6,153 nucleotides of DNA from Actinobacteria bacterium 13_2_20CM_68_14. Its GTDB lineage: Bacteria > Actinomycetota > Thermoleophilia > Gaiellales > Gaiellaceae. Position 1 is the stretch's first letter. The number at the start of each line of letters is the position of its first letter. The stretch covers positions 1 through 6,153 of the forward strand of contig MNDB01000112.1 of NCBI GenBank assembly GCA_001914705.1, read 5' to 3'. Shown piece by piece: positions 1 through 5,883 of the stretch. Made by a program: the position numbers and the translations under genes. A model generated the notes under the pieces. The model was not told the DNA's origin. It saw nothing but the letters and a program-made list of their open reading frames with translations, and searched no databases.

Positions 1-633
1 CCGGGCGTCGACGCGGCCGTCTACGACGAGCAGGGAAACGAGGTCGGTCCCGGCAGTGGCGGCTACCTCGTCCTCCGCCGGCCCTGGCCGGCCATGCTGC
101 GCGGCCTCTACAGGGAGGACGAGCGCTACCGCGAGACGTACTGGTCGAAGTACCCGGACACATACTTCGCGGGAGACGGCGCCCGGATCGACGAGGACGG
201 CGACTTCTGGCTGCTCGGGCGCGTCGACGACGTGATGAACGTCTCCGGCCACCGGATCTCGACGATCGAGGTCGAATCGGCACTCGTCGACCACCAGAAG
301 GTGGCGGAGGCCGCCGTCGCCGGCCGCGCCGACCCGACCACCGGGCAGGCGATCGTCGCGTTCGTCTCTCTCAAGGGCGGCGAGGAGGGCTCGCTCGAGA
401 TGCTCGAGGAGCTTCGCGAGCACGTGGCGAAGAAGATCGGCAAGATCGCCCGGCCGGCGAACATCGTCTTCACGCCGGAGCTGCCGAAGACCCGTTCCGG
501 AAAGATCATGCGGCGATTGCTTCGAGACGTCTCCGAGCACCGCGCCCTCGGAGACACGACCACGCTGGCGGATCCGACCGTGGTCTCGGAGCTCGAGGAG
601 CGCGCGGCGAGCGAGCGAAGCGAAGAGGACTAG
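1..633 (+). CDS. acs: Acetyl-CoA synthetase (AMP-forming), C-terminal part; 5' end outside window
   Basis: The reading frame is open from base 1 and gives the last 210 residues of an enzyme that makes acetyl-CoA from acetate, ATP and CoA through an acetyl-adenylate, in the cytoplasm. Visible adenylate-forming (ANL) family motifs are YFAGDGARIDEDG (bases 163-201), the hinge and C-domain core GRVDDVMNVSGHRISTIEVE (about 220-279) and PKTRSGKIMRR (484-516). The lysine in SGK (codon 502-504) is the conserved catalytic lysine that Pat-type acetyltransferases reversibly acetylate in Acs proteins. The end, with LGDTTTLADPTVV, matches the usual Acs C-terminus, followed by a short charged tail rich in Glu, Arg and Ser. 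Acs proteins are usually about 650 residues, so roughly two thirds lie upstream. Propionyl- or another short-chain acyl-CoA synthetase is possible because the substrate pocket is not in view, but the tail favours Acs. Confidence 0.93.
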   Translation, partial: PGVDAAVYDEQGNEVGPGSGGYLVLRRPWPAMLRGLYREDERYRETYWSKYPDTYFAGDGARIDEDGDFWLLGRVDDVMNVSGHRISTIEVESALVDHQKVAEAAVAGRADPTTGQAIVAFVSLKGGEEGSLEMLEELREHVAKKIGKIARPANIVFTPELPKTRSGKIMRRLLRDVSEHRALGDTTTLADPTVVSELEERAASERSEED

Positions 634-654
634 TGCAGCGGGAAAACCGAGGAA

Positions 655-679
655 ACCTGGCGGTGAGGCCGCGCCAGGT
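655..679 (+). terminator. Candidate intrinsic terminator after acs
   Basis: A perfect 8-bp stem (ACCTGGCG, 655-662, with CGCCAGGT, 672-679) encloses a 9-base loop, 21 bases after the acs stop codon. No T-run follows, which is common for terminator-like hairpins in high-GC actinobacteria but makes the call weaker. Its position between acs and the next promoter fits separate transcription of the two genes. Confidence 0.5.
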
Positions 680-714
680 CGAATTCGCTACGGCAGGACC
701 CTAGACTCTTCTAT
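679..714 (+). promoter_or_regulatory. Promoter of the cyclase gene, leaderless type, with shared GAATTCGC-ACGGCAG box
   Basis: A -10-like box TAGACT (702-707) ends 7 bases before the GTG start at 715, so transcription would begin at or one base before the start codon. There is no Shine-Dalgarno sequence, as expected for a leaderless mRNA. Seventeen bases upstream of the -10 box is TCGAAT (679-684), which matches TTGACA at only three of six positions. The box GAATTCGCTACGGCAG (681-696) recurs with a single one-base indel in front of the response-regulator gene on the other strand. It could be a recognition element for a particular sigma factor or a shared activator or repressor site. Confidence 0.6.
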
Positions 715-3700
715 GTGCAGATTTGCCCAAATTGCGGCGAGGAAAACCCCGATAAGTTCCGCCTTTGCGGCTTCTGCGGGACGGCGCTTGCCCCCGAGCT
801 GCCTCCGCAGGAGGTGCGCAAGACCGTAACGATCGTCTTCTCAGACCTCAAGGGCTCGACCGCGATGGGCGAGAAGCTGGACTCCGAGGCTGTCCGCGAG
901 GTGATGACGAGGTATTTCGATGAAATGCGCGAGGCCCTCGAGAGGCACGGCGGCACGGTCGAGAAGTACATCGGTGACGCGATCATGGCCGTCTTCGGCT
1001 TGCCTCGGGTGCATGAGGACGACGCGCTCCGGGCCGTCCGAGCGGCCGCCGAGATGCGGGAGCATCTCGCGGCGCTCAACGAGGAGCTCGAGGAACGCTG
1101 GGGAGTCACGGTCGGCAACCGAACCGGGGTCAACACCGGTGAGGTCGTCGCGGGCGACCCGACGACCGGCCAGCGCCTGGTCACCGGCGACACGGTCAAC
1201 ACGGCGGCACGGCTCGAGCAGGCTGCTCCGACGTCCGAGGTCCTGCTCGGCGAGACGACCTACCGGCTCGTCCGTCACGCCGTCGAGGTCGAGCCGGTCG
1301 ATCCGCTCGAGCTCAAGGGGAAGGCCGAGCGGGTGGCCGCCTACCGGCTCGTCGAGGTGCACGAAGCCGAGAGCGTCGAGCGCACGCGCGACAGCCCCCT
1401 CGTGGGACGAGAGCGAGAGCTCGACCTCCTCGGCGAAGAGCTCGCTTCCGCAATCCGCGAGCGCAGCTGCCGCCGAGTGACGATCGTCGCCCAGGCTGGC
1501 GTCGGCAAGTCGCGCCTGATTGACGAATTCGGACGGGCGGCGGCCGGAGAGGTCCGGTTGCTCCGTGGCCGGTGCTTGCCCTATGGACGCGGCATCACGT
1601 TCTGGCCTCTCGTGGAGATCGTTCGCGACGCCGCCGCGATCGACGCTGAGGACGCGCCGGACGTCGCACGCACAAAGCTTGCCCAGGCCGCCGGCCCTGA
1701 AGCCCAGGACGTCGTCGATCGCGTTGCGTCGGCAGTTGGGCTTGGCACCGAGGACTTCTCGCTCGACGAGATCTTCTGGGGCACGCGGAAGTTCCTTGAA
1801 CACCAAGCTCGCGAGCGGGCGCTCGTGGTCCTCCTCGAGGACATCCACTGGGCCGAGGCCGCGTTTCTCGACCTGATCGACTACGTCTCGAAAGGCGCCT
1901 CAGACGCGCCGCTTCTCCTCCTCTGTGCCACTCGACCGGACCTGTTCGAGCATCGTGCGGAGTGGGAGGACCGCGGCGCGATCGTGGAGCTGGAGCCGCT
2001 GACCGAAGAGCAGAGCGGCCTCATCGTCCAGCACCTCCTTGGCGACGCTCCGATACCCGACGACGCGCGGGCCCGGATCGTCGCCTCGGCAGAAGGCAAT
2101 CCACTCTTCGTTGAGCAACTCCTCTCGATGCTGATCGACGACGGCCTGCTCCGCCGCGAGGGTGACGGCTGGGTGCCCGCAGGCGATCTCTCAGAGCTCT
2201 CGATCCCCGGCACGATTCAGGCTCTGCTGGCCGCAAGGCTGGATTTGCTCTCGCTCGAGGAGAGGGCGGTGATTGAGCCCGCATCGGTTATCGGTCAGAT
2301 CTTCGAGGAGCCGCCGGTCGAGGAGCTGGCGCCCGAGGCGGTCCAGCCGAGCGTGGGAATGCACCTTGGTGCAATGACGCAAAAACAGTTGGTCCGGCCG
2401 GCCCAGGCGGGCGGCGATCAGGAGTACCGCTTCCACCACATACTCGTACGCGACGCCGCCTATCAAGGAATCCTCAAGCGCGCGCGAGCGACGCTTCACG
2501 AGCGATTCGCGGACTGGGCGGAGCGCGTCAACCGCGAGCGCGATCGTGGCACCGAGTTTGAAGAGATTCTCGGCTACCACCTCGAGCAGGCGTACCAGTA
2601 CTTGTCCGAGCTGGGGCCGCTCGACGACCATGGCCTCGAGCTCGGTCGCCGCGGGGCGGCGAAGCTCGGTCCAGCCGGTCGCCGCGCGTTCGCTCGGGGC
2701 GACATGGCGGCTGCCGCGAACCTGCTCCGCCGCGCCGTGACCCTTCTCCCGGAGGGCGACCCGAGTCGGGTCGAGCTCTTGCCCGACCTCGCGGAGGTCA
2801 TGACCGAAATCGGCGAGTTCGCCTGGGGCGAGGTCTTCCTCGAGGAGGCGATGGAGGCAGCGCGTGCGACCAGCGACCCCAAGCTCGAAGCGCATGTGAC
2901 CCTCGGCCGGCTTCTGATCCAGCGATTCGGCGACGACGCAGCCTGGGGGGAGGAAGTCCTGGCGGTCACCAAGGAGGTGATCGAAGTCCTCGAGGCGGCG
3001 GAGGACTATGCCGGATTGGCGAAGGCTTATCGCCTCCTGTGCCTCGTCCATGGAACCGCCTCTCAGTGGGCAGCGTTCCTGGCAGCAGGCGATCGCGATT
3101 TGCATTACGCGACTCTCGCCGGCGATCGTCGCGCGCGAACGCGCGCCGTCACGGCGCGGGCAATCGCAGCCAACTACGGGCCGGAGCCGGTGGACACGGC
3201 GATCGTCCACTGCGAAGAGGCGCTCGAGCTGGCCGCCGGGAACCGCCGTTCAGAAGGGCTCGTCATGTCATATCTCGCCGAGCTCGAGGCGTTGCACGGG
3301 AACTTCGCTCGCGCTCGCGAGCTCTGCCGGAGCTCGCGAGCGATCCTTTTGGACGCGGGGGCCGAGATCCAGGCGCACGGCGTGTCCAGCCGCGCCGGAC
3401 CGGTCGAGCTCCTCGCGGGAGATCCGGCCGCTGCGGTGGCGCAAGTACGGGTCGATTACGAGGCGTTGTCCCAGCTGAACGAGATCTATTTTGCCTCGAC
3501 TCTCGCGGCTCTTCTCGCCGAGGCGCTCTACATGGAGGGTAACTATGACGAGGCCGCGATGTTCACTCGCAAGGCCGAGGAGCTGGCGCCGGAGGACGAC
3601 ACCTGGACGCAAGCGGCTTGGCGGTCGACCAGGGCGAAGCTGATCGCCATGGCGGACAGGGACGGTGAGGAAGCTCTCGCTCTCGCGCGTCAGGGGGTAG

Positions 3701-3933
3701 AGCTGCTCCAGACGACTGATGCCCCCGTCTGGCGAGCGAACGCGCTATGTGACTACGGGACCGTGCTCGAGGCCTACGGTCAGACGCACGAGGCGCGAGC
3801 GAGCTTCGAGCAAGCCCTGTCGCTCTACGAAAGCAAGGCCGCATCCGTGCCCGTCGAGCGGACACGGATGCGGCTCAATCGGATCGGCAGTGCCGCTGTA
3901 ATCGCGAGTGCTAGTACCCCACGTGCCCGTTAG
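715..3933 (+). CDS. Multidomain signalling protein: zinc ribbon, class III nucleotide cyclase, STAND/AAA ATPase, TPR repeats
   Basis: This 1072-residue protein probably makes cyclic AMP (cyclic GMP cannot be excluded) under control of a nucleotide-driven switch and protein-binding repeats. Residues 4-21 form a four-cysteine zinc ribbon (C4, C7, C18, C21). Residues about 36-210 are a class III cyclase domain. D44 (FSDLKGST) and D88 (EKYIGDAIMAVFG) are the metal-binding aspartates, K84 the expected purine-contacting lysine, and N162 and R166 (GDTVNTAARLE) the transition-state residues, so it looks catalytically competent. Residues about 225-470 are a P-loop ATPase: Walker A AQAGVGKS (259-266), Walker B ending in E375-D376, an ATR strand at 405-407 and EGNP near 460. 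The motif FHHILVRDAAY (573-583) is typical of the helical region of such STAND proteins. From about 640 to the end are degenerate TPR-like repeats, e.g. near 654-687, 860-890, 935-965 and 1009-1042. There is no membrane segment. The layout resembles mycobacterial cyclase-ATPase-TPR-LuxR proteins but without the terminal helix-turn-helix, and mammalian soluble adenylyl cyclase but with one cyclase domain. The GTG start at 715 is chosen because the zinc ribbon begins at once and a -10 box lies 7 bases upstream; the ATG at 713 is out of frame. Confidence 0.9.
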   Translation: MQICPNCGEENPDKFRLCGFCGTALAPELPPQEVRKTVTIVFSDLKGSTAMGEKLDSEAVREVMTRYFDEMREALERHGGTVEKYIGDAIMAVFGLPRVHEDDALRAVRAAAEMREHLAALNEELEERWGVTVGNRTGVNTGEVVAGDPTTGQRLVTGDTVNTAARLEQAAPTSEVLLGETTYRLVRHAVEVEPVDPLELKGKAERVAAYRLVEVHEAESVERTRDSPLVGRERELDLLGEELASAIRERSCRRVTIVAQAGVGKSRLIDEFGRAAAGEVRLLRGRCLPYGRGITFWPLVEIVRDAAAIDAEDAPDVARTKLAQAAGPEAQDVVDRVASAVGLGTEDFSLDEIFWGTRKFLEHQARERALVVLLEDIHWAEAAFLDLIDYVSKGASDAPLLLLCATRPDLFEHRAEWEDRGAIVELEPLTEEQSGLIVQHLLGDAPIPDDARARIVASAEGNPLFVEQLLSMLIDDGLLRREGDGWVPAGDLSELSIPGTIQALLAARLDLLSLEERAVIEPASVIGQIFEEPPVEELAPEAVQPSVGMHLGAMTQKQLVRPAQAGGDQEYRFHHILVRDAAYQGILKRARATLHERFADWAERVNRERDRGTEFEEILGYHLEQAYQYLSELGPLDDHGLELGRRGAAKLGPAGRRAFARGDMAAAANLLRRAVTLLPEGDPSRVELLPDLAEVMTEIGEFAWGEVFLEEAMEAARATSDPKLEAHVTLGRLLIQRFGDDAAWGEEVLAVTKEVIEVLEAAEDYAGLAKAYRLLCLVHGTASQWAAFLAAGDRDLHYATLAGDRRARTRAVTARAIAANYGPEPVDTAIVHCEEALELAAGNRRSEGLVMSYLAELEALHGNFARARELCRSSRAILLDAGAEIQAHGVSSRAGPVELLAGDPAAAVAQVRVDYEALSQLNEIYFASTLAALLAEALYMEGNYDEAAMFTRKAEELAPEDDTWTQAAWRSTRAKLIAMADRDGEEALALARQGVELLQTTDAPVWRANALCDYGTVLEAYGQTHEARASFEQALSLYESKAASVPVERTRMRLNRIGSAAVIASASTPRAR
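3312..3342 (+). repeat. Perfect 13-bp inverted repeat inside the cyclase coding region
   Basis: CGCTCGCGAGCTC (3312-3324) and its exact reverse complement (3330-3342) flank a 5-base loop, TGCCG. Four bases later comes TTTT (3347-3350). Each arm contains the 10-bp self-complementary sequence GCTCGCGAGC (3313-3322 and 3332-3341). It encodes part of the TPR region (ARELCRSSRA). Codon bias toward GCG, CTC and GAG makes such sequences more likely by chance, and the same 10-mer also occurs at 1807-1816. A perfect 13-bp stem followed by a T-run is still notable. Confidence 0.6.
3838..3874 (-). terminator. Candidate terminator of the exported-protein gene, embedded in the cyclase 3' coding end
   Basis: GCCGCATCCGTG (3838-3849) pairs perfectly over 12 bp with CACGGATGCGGC (3863-3874). 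Past one C-A mismatch the stem continues with three more pairs (3851-3853 with 3859-3861). Read on the minus strand the hairpin begins 36 bases after the stop codon of the exported-protein gene and is followed by CTTGCTTTCG, a moderately U-rich tract. This orientation favours termination of the leftward gene. On the plus strand the same bases encode the cyclase's last residues (AASVPVERTRMR), about 57 bases before its stop. Confidence 0.6.
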
Positions 3934-5293
3934 CGTCGTCCCACAGGTAGGCGCGAACCGTCCCGGGGTTCGTGTTCGGCACCTTTGCGACGCAGAGCAA
4001 CGGTGGCGTCTTGGGGGCTGCGGGCGGGTCTGACGCCTTTGGCGGGTTTGACGCACTGCAGGCCTTGGTCGATTCCGACGACTTGTCCCCGATGATCCGG
4101 ATGCACGAACCCAAGAACGAGCCGTTTCCGTCAAAGCTGATCGGCTTGCCCGTCGTGCTCGAAGCGACCTGGAACGACGTGCTGATCGTCCCGTTGGTCG
4201 TTGCCTTGATGACGAAGTAGGCCTGCCCCGCTGTGAGACCGCTTGGCGTGCCGTCGGGGCTGAAGCTGACACCGTCGCAGCTGGCGAAGCGCGTCCCGGC
4301 AGCCGTCAGCGTGTTCGGAGCCGAAGACGTGAGCGAGACCGGGTCGTAGGTGTGGACGGCGACGATGTTCGTGTTCGTCGAGGCCACGTCGGCCGTCCAG
4401 AGGATCTGATTCGTCGACGAGAACGTCCCGCCCGCCGCACCACTGAGGTCGGTGTTCAGGTCGATCCCGGTGCACGGGACGCCGAGGACGCAGGCCACAC
4501 CAGGGCTCGCAGCAAACTGGGCGATGAACGCAGGAGACGAACCCGAGAAGAAATCGAGGAAGGCGTTCCCGAGGGTCGTGTGGAGGCGCGGCTTGTTGAA
4601 CGGCGCCTTCGGGAGTGCGACAGTTGCGTCTGCGTTTTTGTCTGCTTCGGTGATGTTGCTGTCGAACGTCATCGGCGCGTCGTCCACGAACTGCCTGTCG
4701 AGGTTGGCGCCGTTCTGCGGGTTACTTTCCTTCACATCAGCCGTGGCGTTGAAGTGGACCACGGGGTCGCTGGAGTCGGCCGTGAAGTAGAGCTTCACGG
4801 TCGAGCAGATCGGACCAGATGGCGGCGGCACCGGTGTGATGCAAGGCCTTTGCGAGCTCAAGTCGCTCGCCGAACCTACGCCCGGCAGGTTCGGGAAGCT
4901 GCAGTTGATTTGGCCTACGTTCGGTGACGAGGGCGCGACGGGCAAGCAGGACGCGGGGCCTGTGGATGAGACGAACGAGACTGCCGCGGCCGTCCACGTC
5001 AGGCTGGCAGCCGGATTCGTCAGCGAGCTCTGGTCGTAGTTCTGAAGTGTCAGGTCGACCTCAACCCCGCCAAACTTCGCGAGGTTGTTATAGGTCGTGA
5101 CGACTAGGCAGTAATGGCGCTCGTTGACCCCGGCACCCGGGCAGTCATGAGTCGGGGTCCCACCGTCGTGGCTCGGAAATGGTGCCGCCGACACGAACGA
5201 AACCGCAGAGCTTCCGCTCGCTGTTGCCAATACCGTCACAGACGCGAGCAGCAAAAAGCCCACGCCAAATCGAATCAAAGCTTTTCGAAACAT
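3911..5293 (-). CDS. Exported protein of unknown function, 460 residues, six cysteine pairs
   Basis: I do not recognise a characterised family. The start at 5293 is preferred over in-frame ATGs at 5353 and 5326: it has an AGGAG site 5 bases upstream and begins directly with a signal peptide (MFRKALIRFG, then a hydrophobic core to about residue 24). Likely cleavage is after ATA (25) or VSA (36). The mature part is rich in Ser, Thr, Asn, Pro and Ala, has no second clear membrane segment, and contains 12 cysteines at 51, 62, 116, 131, 151, 163, 268, 274, 339, 397, 412 and 434. They lie in close pairs, which suggests disulfides outside the cytoplasm. Residues about 60-210 (VDLTLQNYDQSSLTNPAASLTW, CSFPNLPG, later NPQNGANLDRQF) weakly resemble a DUF11-like beta-sandwich. 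Residues about 340-400 (SGLTAGQAYFVIKA, then TSFQVASSTTGKPISF) resemble the small 'GLTAGTTYYV...FQLSATPGG' beta module of some phage and bacterial surface proteins. There is no LPXTG anchor. It lies 70 bases after the response regulator on the same strand and overlaps the convergent cyclase gene by 23 bases. Confidence 0.82.
   Translation of the reverse strand: MFRKALIRFGVGFLLLASVTVLATASGSSAVSFVSAAPFPSHDGGTPTHDCPGAGVNERHYCLVVTTYNNLAKFGGVEVDLTLQNYDQSSLTNPAASLTWTAAAVSFVSSTGPASCLPVAPSSPNVGQINCSFPNLPGVGSASDLSSQRPCITPVPPPSGPICSTVKLYFTADSSDPVVHFNATADVKESNPQNGANLDRQFVDDAPMTFDSNITEADKNADATVALPKAPFNKPRLHTTLGNAFLDFFSGSSPAFIAQFAASPGVACVLGVPCTGIDLNTDLSGAAGGTFSSTNQILWTADVASTNTNIVAVHTYDPVSLTSSAPNTLTAAGTRFASCDGVSFSPDGTPSGLTAGQAYFVIKATTNGTISTSFQVASSTTGKPISFDGNGSFLGSCIRIIGDKSSESTKACSASNPPKASDPPAAPKTPPLLCVAKVPNTNPGTVRAYLWDDANGHVGY
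3951..3975 (+). terminator. Weak candidate terminator of the cyclase gene, inside the 3' end of the opposing gene
   Basis: CGAACC (3954-3959) and GGTTCG (3967-3972) form a 6-bp stem around a 7-base loop. Outer G-T, C-G and G-T pairs can lengthen it to nine. It starts 17 bases after the cyclase stop codon, a plausible place for a terminator. No immediate T-run follows (ACCTTT is about 10 bases later), so the call is tentative. Confidence 0.3.
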
Positions 5294-5298
5294 TCCCT

Positions 5299-5303
5299 CT
5301 CCT
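5299..5303 (-). promoter_or_regulatory. Shine-Dalgarno site deciding the exported-protein start
   Basis: On the minus strand AGGAG, within GAGGAGAGGGA, stands 5 bases before the ATG at 5293. The longer in-frame starts at 5326 and 5353 would add residues in front of the signal peptide, so this site settles the start. The cyclase and response-regulator genes have no such site. Confidence 0.8.
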
Positions 5304-5348
5304 CGTGAGACCGCAGGTATCGGCATGGTCGCAGCTTCCGTCGTCTCG

Positions 5349-5363
5349 GTCAATACGATTGAC
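5349..5363 (-). promoter_or_regulatory. Operator-like dyad between response regulator and exported-protein genes
   Basis: GTCAAT and ATTGAC form a perfect 6-bp inverted repeat around a 3-base centre, directly after the response-regulator stop codon and about 55 bases before the exported-protein start. The stem is too AT-rich and lacks a T-run, so it is a poor terminator. On the minus strand the downstream arm contains TTGAC of a possible -35 box (TTGACC). I found no convincing -10 box at the right spacing. It could be a binding site for a dimeric regulator. Confidence 0.4.
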
Positions 5364-5840
5364 TCATGAAGGGGAAGGTTTAGGTGTCCTAATCTCCTCT
5401 TTCCTTAGTGTTTCCAGCGTTTCCGCGAGCGCCGCGTCCCGCTCGCCCCGCTCGATCTGGCCGAGGACCGTCGCGACCGTCTCAGCTAGGACGGCCGGAT
5501 CGAACGGCTTGGTCAGGTAGGCATGGGCGCCGAGCTCGAAAGCGCGAATTCGGTCGGACAGCTCGCGGCGGGCCGAGATGAAGATGATCGGTATGTGATC
5601 GGTCGACCGGTCAGCCAGCAACGCCGATGTCACTTCCCACCCGGAGAGGCCGGGCATCATGATGTCGAGCAGGATCGCGTCGGGATGCTCGGCATGAACA
5701 GTGGCGAGTGCTTCGTCGCCGTCACGGGCTTCCAGTACGCGGAACCCCGCATCCTCGAGGCCGCTTCGGCAAAGCGCCCTGAGCGGTCCATGGTCGTCGA
5801 CCACGAGGACGGTCCTTGGCTTCAAGCGCTCCACGGTCAC
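5364..5840 (-). CDS. Stand-alone response regulator (receiver domain only)
   Basis: The 158-residue product is a CheY-like receiver that would accept phosphate from a sensor histidine kinase and signal through protein contacts. All key receiver residues are present: acidic pair D15-D16 (VLVVDDH), phospho-acceptor D59 (ILLDIMMPG), S89 (FISA) and K111 (YLTKPFD). The receiver spans about residues 10-125. The remaining 30-odd residues form a charged, probably helical extension (GQIERGERDAALAETLETLRKEE) and a Pro/Ser tail, with no DNA-binding or enzymatic domain. No histidine kinase lies in the window, so its partner is elsewhere. The start is GTG at 5840 with no ribosome-binding site, but a -10-like box lies 8 bases upstream, suggesting a leaderless message. 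It lies 43 bases after the M16 peptidase gene, so some readthrough transcription is possible. A role in regulating the cyclase or the exported protein is only suggested by position and the shared promoter box. Confidence 0.93.
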   Translation of the reverse strand: MTVERLKPRTVLVVDDHGPLRALCRSGLEDAGFRVLEARDGDEALATVHAEHPDAILLDIMMPGLSGWEVTSALLADRSTDHIPIIFISARRELSDRIRAFELGAHAYLTKPFDPAVLAETVATVLGQIERGERDAALAETLETLRKEEIRTPKPSPS

Positions 5841-5877
5841 GCGACCGAAGCCTAACGCGCTGCCGTGCGAATTCCGA
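5841..5877 (-). promoter_or_regulatory. Promoter of the response-regulator gene, leaderless type, with shared GAATTCGC-ACGGCAG box
   Basis: Read on the minus strand, TAGGCT (5854-5849) is a -10-like box 8 bases before the GTG start at 5840. TCGGAA (5877-5872) sits 17 bases further up as a poor -35 match. The box GAATTCGCACGGCAG (5874-5860) matches the one before the cyclase gene at 15 of 16 aligned positions, the difference being one missing T, with the same five-base distance to the -10 box. It lies wholly in the gap between the M16 and response-regulator genes. Confidence 0.6.
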
Positions 5878-5883
5878 GGCGGG

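Noticed and set aside
599..630. Low-complexity GCGAGCGAGCGAAGCGAAG stretch at the end of acs
   Set aside because: It encodes the Glu/Arg/Ser-rich tail in frame. The imperfect repetition is short and explained by codon use.
713..715. ATG overlapping the cyclase GTG start
   Set aside because: It opens a different frame that lacks the zinc ribbon and cyclase motifs.
841..1848. 335-residue open frame antisense to the cyclase gene
   Set aside because: Its composition is the mirror of a GC-rich coding strand, with no recognisable domain. The plus-strand frame has unmistakable cyclase and ATPase motifs throughout.
3131..3146. GCGCGC-GAAC-GCGCGC small hairpin in the cyclase gene
   Set aside because: It has only 6-bp arms of simple GC alternation, expected by chance in this sequence.
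2191..3210. 339-residue open frame antisense to the cyclase gene
   Set aside because: It is a shadow of the TPR and helical region with no domain, start signal or promoter. Long antisense frames are expected at this GC content.
4352..4927. 191-residue plus-strand open frame opposite the exported-protein gene
   Set aside because: It is rich in Arg and Val in the way antisense frames usually are, and has no ribosome-binding site. The minus frame has a signal peptide and a good Shine-Dalgarno site.
5294..5353. Longer start (ATG at 5353 or 5326) for the exported protein
   Set aside because: It would put up to 20 non-hydrophobic residues before the signal peptide, and the start at 5293 has AGGAG at ideal spacing.
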